The notes under the pieces were generated by a model. It worked only from the letters and a program-made list of their open reading frames with translations, searched no databases and was not told where the DNA came from. Below are positions 16,234-23,565 of a DNA stretch of 32,882 nt, piece by piece. Every line of letters starts with the position of its first letter. Positions within the stretch are counted from its first letter, which is position 1. The position numbers and the translations under genes are program-made. This DNA comes from an uncultured Bacteroidales bacterium (GTDB lineage: Bacteria; Bacteroidota; Bacteroidia; Bacteroidales; FEN-979), in contig CAIYES010000239.1 of NCBI GenBank assembly GCA_903925275.1, forward strand, positions 1 to 32,882, in the 5' to 3' direction.

Positions 16234-18615
16234 ATGACCGGAAGGGCATTCTTTTTAACCTTTTTGATTTGTGCCGCGATTACATATCCGGTTACTGGTC
16301 AGAAAAATGCCTTAAAGCAACCGGAATGTCTGCTGAATCCTGTAAAGGAAATCGACATTAACTTGATAATCAGTGCGCAATGCAGTCCGCAAAAAGGAAA
16401 AGCAAATCCATGGATTGTTTTTTCGAACAGGGGAGATGACTTTGGATGTAAATATTTTGTTGTTGGTGAAAACCTGACGCATTTTCATATCTGCTCGGGT
16501 ACCGGGGTGAATGGGCTGACAATATTAAACTTAAAAGATAAAGGGTTTAGACCAAAATCGGAATTTCTTTTTCATTTCTCGGCCGATTTTTCAGCTGATG
16601 CATTGATCCATCGCAAATGTGTCATATTAAATTCCCAGGGGTTGATCGATAGTATTTGCAAGGGTTTAATTGAAGAGTCGCGCATCCCGGTTTATGCTGA
16701 TCCCTATGTCAGGAATATGCAGAATTACACAGATGCCTTCGGGAATATTCTCCCGCGATTTTTACCCCTGTACTCAATTTACTTCATCTACCAGCGTGAA
16801 AATAACCGGTATCTGTTAGGAAGGGATTATAAATTTGAAACCAATCGCCCTTTCGGTGATCAGATTATCGGTTGGGTGGATGCTTACCGGGTGTTCGATT
16901 ATAACAACAGGTTATGCTTTGAACCCAATTTTGAAGCAGCAGCAGTGAGACAACGACGATGCGATACCTTATTTGGGAATGCAAAGGTTTTTGCAACCGC
17001 AAGTGAGTTGGAAGTGTTCCTGACTAATCAAAAAATTAACATTGAACCCTTCTGGGAGGAGCCAGGGACATTGTTTTTGCGTCAGCCCAAAAAATTTAAT
17101 GTTGCCGATACTTTCAACATATATTCCCTGAGAAATACCATTGCCAGAAACAACTGCGGTCCGGGGACCAAGTGTTTCATTGCCAATTTTACAAACACGG
17201 AGTTAAAAGCAGATTTTTTCAGATTTCCTTTCCTTGGCATAAACCGTGTTGATAAAAAAACTTTTCAGGTAGCAGCCACCGGAAGGTATATTAAAAGCCG
17301 TAAAAGCAACTGCGATTCATTGACCAGGGATAAATACAACCTGAAGGTGTTTTTCATACTCCCCGATTCCTTAGCCAACTTTTATCCCCTCTTTTTTTTA
17401 AATCAGCTTAACGGGAAATATGCCAATTTTAATAAAGAATATCATGCATGTTATTATCCTCAGCAAACCGATCTTTTGGTATCGTTCGGCTCAACAAACA
17501 GTGGACAGAAAAATTACGACATCATCCGGGACAGCCTGATAAATCATAAACCGAATGCTAAAAATCAAGCGAATGCCAATTGCTTTACCGTATTAAATCA
17601 GGTTCTCAGGAAGGAATCTTTCAATAACCGGGAAACAAATCTCATTGTTTTGATCAATACACGGCAAACCGGCAATACACCAAACAATTATTTAAACTCA
17701 ATTGCCAATAAGCTTGCAGAAAAAAACTGCTATCTGCTGGCATTTGATTTCGCAAATAATCAAACATTTAATTCATCGGTTGACAGTATTATCAGAAAAG
17801 CTGCCACATCCTATAAAGAGCGGTATAACTTACCGGCGTTTCCGATAGACTGGCAGCAATCGGGGAAATGTAAATTTTTGACGAATTATTTGCTGGCAGT
17901 CCTTTCCTCCATAGATACGACTGGGTTAAAAGGGCCACAAATTCTGGAATACATTCAAACATCCTATGATCCGTTAATTTCAACCGTTAACCGGATGATC
18001 ATGGCTGCGTGTACCAATAATCCTGATACCATTGTGCTGACCCCGAATGAAACCCGCTTCAAACAAGGATTGGAGAAAATAATCTCCGGTTGTTCAAGGG
18101 ATATCTCCTCGATGCGAATATTGAAAAAGGGATTTACCAGGATCAGATATGAGGATAACAGTCCCGATATATGGAAAGGGGAGGTAATTATGACAGAAAA
18201 TGAATTGCACGATCTGATCACACAGCTTGACGGGTTTCTCATCCCGCAAGCAGGCAGTACCCTTTGCGATAGAATCTGCACATTGTGGCAAACGCTGATC
18301 AGCCGGTTTATCGGACAACAATTGCTTGTCGACAATTCATACCTGGATCTGACAATCTGCCAAATAATCAACCGGATGATCGGTTCTAGTTTCGGTTACT
18401 ATTGCAATGAACCGATTAAACGATTCACGCTGAGAGATATATGTCAGGGCCAACAGAATGTTTTAGAACCCGCTTATGCCTATTTAAAGGAAATAGAAAT
18501 AAAAAACGACCTTCTGAAGCAAAAATACAACAGTGAATATTTTCACATAAGCGAAGATGCAGGCAACACAAATAGTATCAAGTATTATTGGGTTCCGGTA
18601 AGTTTATTGCCATAA
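16234..18615 (+). CDS. TssR-like envelope protein with SH3-like and vWA-like regions
   Basis: A 793-aa exported protein (signal peptide residues 1-22, ending VTGQ) with about 22 cysteines. From memory of the family it resembles TssR, the large periplasmic protein of Bacteroidetes T6SS. NPWIVFSNRGDD (59-70) parallels the TssR N-terminal phrase. RIPVYADP to RPFGDQIIGWVDAYR (150-219) looks like a bacterial SH3-type domain, with RLCFEPN after it. Residues 370-515 look like a vWA-like fold (KVFFILPDS, NLIVLINTRQTGN, CYLLAFDFANNQ), but the DxSxS metal site is degenerate. The C-terminus ends YYWVPVSLLP. No other T6SS gene is in the window. It is flanked by a barrel gene (10 bases upstream) and the ABC ATPase gene (18 bases downstream). 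The TssR assignment is tentative; a generic SH3/vWA envelope protein is the alternative. Confidence 0.5.
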   Translation: MTGRAFFLTFLICAAITYPVTGQKNALKQPECLLNPVKEIDINLIISAQCSPQKGKANPWIVFSNRGDDFGCKYFVVGENLTHFHICSGTGVNGLTILNLKDKGFRPKSEFLFHFSADFSADALIHRKCVILNSQGLIDSICKGLIEESRIPVYADPYVRNMQNYTDAFGNILPRFLPLYSIYFIYQRENNRYLLGRDYKFETNRPFGDQIIGWVDAYRVFDYNNRLCFEPNFEAAAVRQRRCDTLFGNAKVFATASELEVFLTNQKINIEPFWEEPGTLFLRQPKKFNVADTFNIYSLRNTIARNNCGPGTKCFIANFTNTELKADFFRFPFLGINRVDKKTFQVAATGRYIKSRKSNCDSLTRDKYNLKVFFILPDSLANFYPLFFLNQLNGKYANFNKEYHACYYPQQTDLLVSFGSTNSGQKNYDIIRDSLINHKPNAKNQANANCFTVLNQVLRKESFNNRETNLIVLINTRQTGNTPNNYLNSIANKLAEKNCYLLAFDFANNQTFNSSVDSIIRKAATSYKERYNLPAFPIDWQQSGKCKFLTNYLLAVLSSIDTTGLKGPQILEYIQTSYDPLISTVNRMIMAACTNNPDTIVLTPNETRFKQGLEKIISGCSRDISSMRILKKGFTRIRYEDNSPDIWKGEVIMTENELHDLITQLDGFLIPQAGSTLCDRICTLWQTLISRFIGQQLLVDNSYLDLTICQIINRMIGSSFGYYCNEPIKRFTLRDICQGQQNVLEPAYAYLKEIEIKNDLLKQKYNSEYFHISEDAGNTNSIKYYWVPVSLLP

Positions 18616-18633
18616 TGTTTATCACCTATTCCA

Positions 18634-19443
18634 ATGAATGTATTTGTCATAGAAAATCTGAAATGTTCCTACCCGTCGAGTGGGAAACCAATATTGTTCA
18701 TTGAAAACCTGGCGATTCCGAAGGGCAAAATGACTGTAATCCTTGGAAGATCGGGTAGTGGAAAATCAACACTTGTTGAAGCCCTCGGGTTGATGAACAA
18801 TACCATAGTGGCAGGGGAGGTCAACTATTTTTCACCCGGCGGAGTTGTGGATTTGGCGCAATTGTGGAATAAACGCAAAAAGGTTTCAGCCATCCGGCGG
18901 AATTACTTTTCGTTTATCTTTCAGGATGATTATTTAATGCCTTATTATACATGTGTTGAAAACATGCTGATCCCAAGACTTATTCAGCATAAAATGGCTT
19001 CTGCCCTTACGGGAAATTTTTTGGACAAACCCCTTGAGTTTTTGAACCTTTCGGGCAACGGAATCATGAAACAATTGCCTTGTCAGCTTGCAGGAGGACA
19101 AAAACAAAGGCTTTCGTTTATCAGGGCTGTTATAAAAGATTTTGATGTGCTTTTTGGCGATGAACCTACCGGAAATCTGGATCATGCCAATTCCGGAAAT
19201 CTGTTTGATTTTATTAAAGAGATCATCTATGAAAAATTCCGGACGGCTGTTATCGTTTCGCACAATGTCGAACTCTCAGTGGAGAAGGCAGACAGGATTA
19301 TTGTATTGACCCATTGCGAAGACAATACCCAATCTCATTTCAGGCTTCATCCGGATCATATTTTTGATCGCGATATAAACAATCATTGGGAAAACTTTTC
19401 CAACCCACAGGACCTGACAGATTATATCAAATTAATATTGTAA
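18634..19443 (+). CDS. ABC transporter ATP-binding protein, MacB/LolD/FtsE type
   Basis: A 269-aa cytoplasmic ATPase. The Walker A motif is GRSGSGKST (38-46), the Q-loop Gln lies in FIFQDDYLMP (about 97), the signature is LAGGQ (152-156, Ala in place of Ser), Walker B is DVLFGDEPTGNLD (171-183), and the switch His is His210 in VIVSH. The FGDEPTGNLD phrase is typical of the type VII (MacB/LolD/FtsE) group that pairs with FtsX-like permeases. About 45 residues follow the H-loop region, a modest extension. It starts 18 bases after the TssR-like gene and precedes a matching permease. By family it would drive mechanotransmission in the periplasm rather than transport across the inner membrane; that role here is inference. 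Confidence 0.9.
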   Translation: MNVFVIENLKCSYPSSGKPILFIENLAIPKGKMTVILGRSGSGKSTLVEALGLMNNTIVAGEVNYFSPGGVVDLAQLWNKRKKVSAIRRNYFSFIFQDDYLMPYYTCVENMLIPRLIQHKMASALTGNFLDKPLEFLNLSGNGIMKQLPCQLAGGQKQRLSFIRAVIKDFDVLFGDEPTGNLDHANSGNLFDFIKEIIYEKFRTAVIVSHNVELSVEKADRIIVLTHCEDNTQSHFRLHPDHIFDRDINNHWENFSNPQDLTDYIKLIL

Positions 19444-19483
19444 AAAAAATGACAGAGAAGATTTTTCCAGTATCGGCAAATCC

Positions 19484-21031
19484 ATGAAAAAATATTTAAG
19501 GTTCTATTCTGTTGTAACAAAAAATGAGTTTAAGGCAATCCGTGGATCCGGATTTCGTTCAATTATCTATTTGTCTGGAATCTTATATCTCACTTTTTTA
19601 TGTATCGGTTTTTCAAATAATGCGCTGCTCTATCAAAATAAACTGTCGAAAAATCCCCTTTCAAATTGGATAAATATTGAAATTAACAAGCGGACTCAGG
19701 ATTCAACTGAGCGTTTAATGAATGACTTGTCCGACCCGGTATTGAAAAACAAATATTGTATAAAAAACCTCTATTTCTCGAAAGAATTCGGAACATCTTT
19801 CCTCGACCGGACCGGACTGAGTTCCGGGTTGCCTTTACCAAAAGCCCGTACAACCGACCCGAAAAGTTCCATCATACATGATCTGTTTAATCGTGACAAC
19901 GTTGTTAAGGCCGTGGTTGCAGACAATATTTTTCAAATCGAACCATTCGGGTTTGTGGTAACGGAAACATTCCTGAAGAAATTAGGATTTCATTACGATT
20001 CAGTTTCTTATTTGTCATACCGTTTATACGGAGGCAAATATGTACCGGTACCCATTTTGGGGGTCGTAAAGGAGTTGCCCGACCATGCCGATATTGTTTG
20101 CACGGATTCATTTTATATGATGCAATTGCATATTTATCCCGATGATAGTCTTTTTTCAAAACTTTTTATCGACACGCATGACCTTGAGATGGTAAAACAG
20201 TTAAAAGATGTGATCAGGAAAAAAACCGGCCTTTCAAACGGGTTACCCGTTTTTGATTCCCTGAAAGGGTATAACAATGCACTCTGTGTCCTTTATTTTT
20301 CAAACAAATTTCCGGAAATCAGCCGGTTATTTAACGATAATCTGAGTGACTTGTACAAATTGAAGGAATTTCAGCATGTTCACTTTGGAACATTTTTCGA
20401 GGCAAAAATTGAAGTAACGGCGCAGCAAGCCAAAAACTTTATGCAAAATAAACGTGACTTTAATTTCGATTACCTGGCTGTTGAGTTCAGCAAGCTTGAC
20501 AAGATTAAAGATTTTTCAGCCTATATCAAAAACAGGTACAATATATCAATGAATATGGAGACCGTAACCCAACGGCAAAACTATCTGTTCTCTTTAAATA
20601 TTTCGTTGGGGGCCATTATCCTTGTTTTGATCCTGGCAGTGCTTTCGATTGTCATTTTTATTTCAAATACCCTGAAAAATCATCTCGACAGAGTTAAACG
20701 CAACCTTGGTAATTTCCTTGCATTTGGTACCAGTGGCCATAAAATAATTGGTATATATATCATCGTAGTCATGAAAATATTGTGGGTTTCCATGACCATC
20801 GCACTTATCCTTGCATATTTTTCAGGGGAATTATTCGACAGGTATTTATTAAAAAACATGTTAATCCTCGAAGGAGATCAGGACTTTTTTTCGCTGTTTA
20901 ATATCTGGCTTGTTTTGTTTATCATCGTAGTTATTGCAGTAGCAGTTTTAAAAACACTTGTTACTGTGACGCTGCTAGTAAGGCAATCCCCCGGAGATCT
21001 GATTTATGAAAGGGAAAAACATAAATGTTAA
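19484..21031 (+). CDS. FtsX/MacB-type ABC permease
   Basis: A 515-aa inner-membrane protein with the four-helix MacB topology: one helix near residues 23-46 (FRSIIYLSGILYLTFLCIGF), a periplasmic domain of about 320 residues, then helices near 374-397, 424-446 and 474-498. The cytoplasmic loop after the second helix (LDRVKRNLGNFLAFGTSGHKI) and the tail RQSPGDLIYERE are FtsX-like. The periplasmic domain contains MacB-like phrases (VVTETFLKKLGF, VPILGVVKELPDHADIVCTD). It is larger than FtsX and shorter than E. coli MacB because the ATPase is a separate gene. It begins 40 bases after the ATPase gene and is its evident partner. The substrate is unknown; no MacA-like adaptor or TolC homologue is encoded nearby. 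Confidence 0.87.
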   Translation: MKKYLRFYSVVTKNEFKAIRGSGFRSIIYLSGILYLTFLCIGFSNNALLYQNKLSKNPLSNWINIEINKRTQDSTERLMNDLSDPVLKNKYCIKNLYFSKEFGTSFLDRTGLSSGLPLPKARTTDPKSSIIHDLFNRDNVVKAVVADNIFQIEPFGFVVTETFLKKLGFHYDSVSYLSYRLYGGKYVPVPILGVVKELPDHADIVCTDSFYMMQLHIYPDDSLFSKLFIDTHDLEMVKQLKDVIRKKTGLSNGLPVFDSLKGYNNALCVLYFSNKFPEISRLFNDNLSDLYKLKEFQHVHFGTFFEAKIEVTAQQAKNFMQNKRDFNFDYLAVEFSKLDKIKDFSAYIKNRYNISMNMETVTQRQNYLFSLNISLGAIILVLILAVLSIVIFISNTLKNHLDRVKRNLGNFLAFGTSGHKIIGIYIIVVMKILWVSMTIALILAYFSGELFDRYLLKNMLILEGDQDFFSLFNIWLVLFIIVVIAVAVLKTLVTVTLLVRQSPGDLIYEREKHKC

Positions 21032-21123
21032 AAAATGAAATACCCATAGGAATAAAGTTCATGTAAACCGAGAATAACAATTATGGATATTCCAGTTGAC
21101 CATTCATAACAAATTTCAGGCAG

Positions 21124-22206
21124 ATGAAACAGTTCAAAAAATATCACCGGTCGATCATAACCAGGCTTCTTTTGTTGCTGGTGTTTATTGCCTTGAGTTG
21201 CACCCAGCGGAATAAAAGAATGGAAACCATTGACAGTGAACGTATACTTGCAGACCGGCCTGAAGAAAGACCTGCAAACTCAGATACCATAAAATTAACA
21301 GACCGGAATTGTTTTGAAATTGTATGTGCCCGGGAAAATTTAAAAATCAGGAAGGTTATAGGCCCGTTTAAAACCAATGTTCAGGCTGATTCAGTTTGCT
21401 GGGAGTTACTGGGCGCATCGCCGGGGATTACCATGGAACCCCGAAGGGGAATGGACAATAATTGCATTGTCACAATCATTCGTGAAAACAACAACTCAAC
21501 CGGAGAAATAATTTTAAAAACAACTCCCTTCAAATCCCGGTTTACATCAAAATCGTCAGAAGTTAAATTTCTGATTGAAAAATGTATAGATCCCTGCTAC
21601 TGTCGATTAAACCAAAGCAGGCATGAACTCCCTCCGTTTAATGATTCGGGATATTGCAACACATTTCGGGAACAACTTTCTGCAGGTCCCGCATCGTCCG
21701 ACAGCATTACCTGGGAGTTCCGGACATGCTCGGCCGGATTGAAAATAAACCTGCCGGGAAACAAGATAAAAGGAACCAATTTTATCCCATCCTTTCAGGT
21801 TACTAAAAATCCGGTGACATTATCAGGTACGGCTACATTCCATGTTGTCATCTATAAAGCAGGGTGCAACCTGATAACCCGGGAGGATTTTGTGTTTTGG
21901 TTTGGCAACACCCATCGTTGCGCAAGGGATACGGCGATTATCAATATTCAGAGGAGAAAAAACATAACGGAATTCAGAGACTTGTTATATATGTATGCCA
22001 AAACAACAAGTTCCAGAGAAAAGGAGTATTTTAAAATTGATGCAAAAAATAAATTGGATGAAATCCGCAACTGGATCATTGATATTTCACCCGGGAATGA
22101 GCTCCAGGCAATTTTCGATGATCCGGCGTGGTTAAACCCTGTTGTTATTCCCTTGTATGATAAGAACCAGTGTTACATTTCCGGGATAAAAGTCTTGCAA
22201 AAATAA
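21124..22206 (+). CDS. Cys-rich putative lipoprotein, last gene of the envelope operon
   Basis: A 360-aa protein I do not recognise. The N-terminus (positive residues, then ITRLLLLLVFIALSC) suggests a signal peptide with lipidation at Cys26, although Ala at -3 makes the lipobox imperfect. It has about 13 cysteines, including CIDPCYC near residues 153-159. Beta-rich stretches (SDSITWEFRTCSAGLKI, ATFHVVIYKAGC) suggest two Ig-like domains, with a helical C-terminal segment (ITEFRDLLYMYAKTT...NKLDEIRNWI). It starts 92 bases after the permease gene, a larger gap than elsewhere in the operon, so it may belong to the operon or have its own promoter. High Cys content is shared with the T9SS and TssR-like products, hinting at one disulfide-bonded assembly; that is inference. 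Confidence 0.6.
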   Translation: MKQFKKYHRSIITRLLLLLVFIALSCTQRNKRMETIDSERILADRPEERPANSDTIKLTDRNCFEIVCARENLKIRKVIGPFKTNVQADSVCWELLGASPGITMEPRRGMDNNCIVTIIRENNNSTGEIILKTTPFKSRFTSKSSEVKFLIEKCIDPCYCRLNQSRHELPPFNDSGYCNTFREQLSAGPASSDSITWEFRTCSAGLKINLPGNKIKGTNFIPSFQVTKNPVTLSGTATFHVVIYKAGCNLITREDFVFWFGNTHRCARDTAIINIQRRKNITEFRDLLYMYAKTTSSREKEYFKIDAKNKLDEIRNWIIDISPGNELQAIFDDPAWLNPVVIPLYDKNQCYISGIKVLQK

Positions 22207-22220
22207 ATTTCAATTGATAC

Positions 22221-22239
22221 CTCGCTGCTCTGCGGCGAG
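22221..22239 (+). terminator. Possible hairpin terminator at operon end
   Basis: CTCGCTGC (22221-22228) pairs with GCGGCGAG (22232-22239) with one mismatch and a 3-base loop, 14 bases after the lipoprotein stop. The downstream sequence TTGATTTATTAG is only moderately T-rich, so termination is uncertain. Confidence 0.35.
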
Positions 22240-22467
22240 TTGATTTATTAGATTCACCTTCCCGAAACAGAATTAACAACATTTGAATCAGGTAACGTTA
22301 AATCCGGGTTTTCTAAGTATTTTTACCTGTAATATCCGGACACTGCAGATTTGCTCAATCCGGAAAACTGTTCCTTCAGGCATAACAATCTGTTTGTCAG
22401 GATGATTTGAATCTTATACGGATCGTAGCCAGGGCAAAAATCAAGGAGTGTAAATTTTTAATCTGGT

Positions 22468-23466
22468 ATGATCATGAAAAAGAAAAACAAAATTTGGATT
22501 TACTCATTCATTTTGGCAGGAATTGCATTAATTCTTGTAAACAGTTGCAAGAAGAAGGATGACACTCCAATATCAAGCGGAACGGTTCCTGTATTGACAA
22601 CTGCAGAGGTTAACCAGATAAATGCAACGGTGGCCACCTGCGGGGGTACCATCACAAGCGATGGCGGAAGAACTGTAACTGCAAGAGGCGTTTGTTGGAG
22701 TACAGGTTCAACGCCTACCATAGCCGACAATAAAACAACCATTGGCGCAGGTGGTGGAAGCTTTACCAGTACCATTACCGGATTGAGCCCGAAAACTACG
22801 TTTTTTGTGAGGGCCTATGCCACCAACACTGCCGGAACAGGATATGGAGTTACGATGTCGTTTACAACACAGCAAGGGGTAACAGACATTGACGGCAATG
22901 TTTATAATACAGTAATCATCGGTACACAGGTTTGGATGGTTGAAAACCTGGTCGTAAGCAAATACCGCAATGGCGACCCCATTCCCAACGTTACTGAGAA
23001 CACGGCATGGATCGATCTTACAACGGGAGCTTGTTGTGATTATGAAAACACACCCGCCAACAGTATAATTTACGGTAAGATTTACAACTGGTATGCAGTG
23101 CACGACACCCGGAGACTGGCCCCCATGGGCTGGCACGTGTCCTCCGACGAGGACTGGACAATACTGACAACCTTTCTGGGAGGATCTGATGTTGCCGGAG
23201 GCAAAATGAAAGAAGCGGGAACACTTCACTGGAGCACCCCCAATGCCGGCGCTGATAACAGCAGCGGTTTTACGGCTTTGCCTGGTGGGTTACGCGGCGT
23301 GGATGGCTCATTCGCTACCATCGGGAAATACAGTCACTGGTGGTCGGGAAACGAAACTGATGTTGAAAAAGCAAGGGAATGGTCCATGGATTACAATAAA
23401 ACAATTGTGAACGATGGCAGTCTAAACAAGATTTTCGGCTTTAGTGTCCGGTGCGTGATGGATTAA
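22468..23466 (+). CDS. FISUMP-domain lipoprotein with fibronectin-like domain
   Basis: A 332-aa surface lipoprotein. The signal peptide ends in a lipobox VNSC with Cys27, followed by lysines and an acidic residue. Residues 40-137 match a fibronectin type III-like unit common in Bacteroidetes (TVTARGVCWSTGSTPTIAD, FVRAYATNTAGTGYG). Residues 138-332 are a FISUMP domain (Fibrobacter succinogenes major paralogous domain): DIDGNVYNTVIIGTQVWMVE, IYGKIYNWYAV, GWHVSSDEDW, FTALPGGLRG and FGFSVRCV. Its function is unknown. The start is ATG 22468 or 22474. The gene is separated from the upstream operon by 261 bases, in which I see no clear promoter, and is followed by a strong bidirectional hairpin. Confidence 0.85.
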   Translation: MIMKKKNKIWIYSFILAGIALILVNSCKKKDDTPISSGTVPVLTTAEVNQINATVATCGGTITSDGGRTVTARGVCWSTGSTPTIADNKTTIGAGGGSFTSTITGLSPKTTFFVRAYATNTAGTGYGVTMSFTTQQGVTDIDGNVYNTVIIGTQVWMVENLVVSKYRNGDPIPNVTENTAWIDLTTGACCDYENTPANSIIYGKIYNWYAVHDTRRLAPMGWHVSSDEDWTILTTFLGGSDVAGGKMKEAGTLHWSTPNAGADNSSGFTALPGGLRGVDGSFATIGKYSHWWSGNETDVEKAREWSMDYNKTIVNDGSLNKIFGFSVRCVMD

Positions 23467-23470
23467 AATG

Positions 23471-23504
23471 CAGAAAGCTGTCTCAACTCTGAGACAGCTT
23501 TCTG
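23471..23504. terminator. Bidirectional intrinsic terminator between convergent genes
   Basis: A perfect 15-bp stem (CAGAAAGCTGTCTCA and its complement) with a 4-base ACTC loop, followed by TTTAAAATTG. It starts 4 bases after the FISUMP stop and lies 61 bases beyond the stop of the convergent BNR gene, so it can serve both. Confidence 0.8.
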
Positions 23505-23565
23505 TTTAAAATTGTTGCAGCATTTCCTACACTTCGAAATTTTCTGCAGTGGGTTCAAAAGCAGG

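Noticed and set aside
16234-22206. A complete type VI secretion system
   Set aside because: Only one TssR-like gene is present; sheath, tube, spike, baseplate and ClpV genes are all absent from the window.
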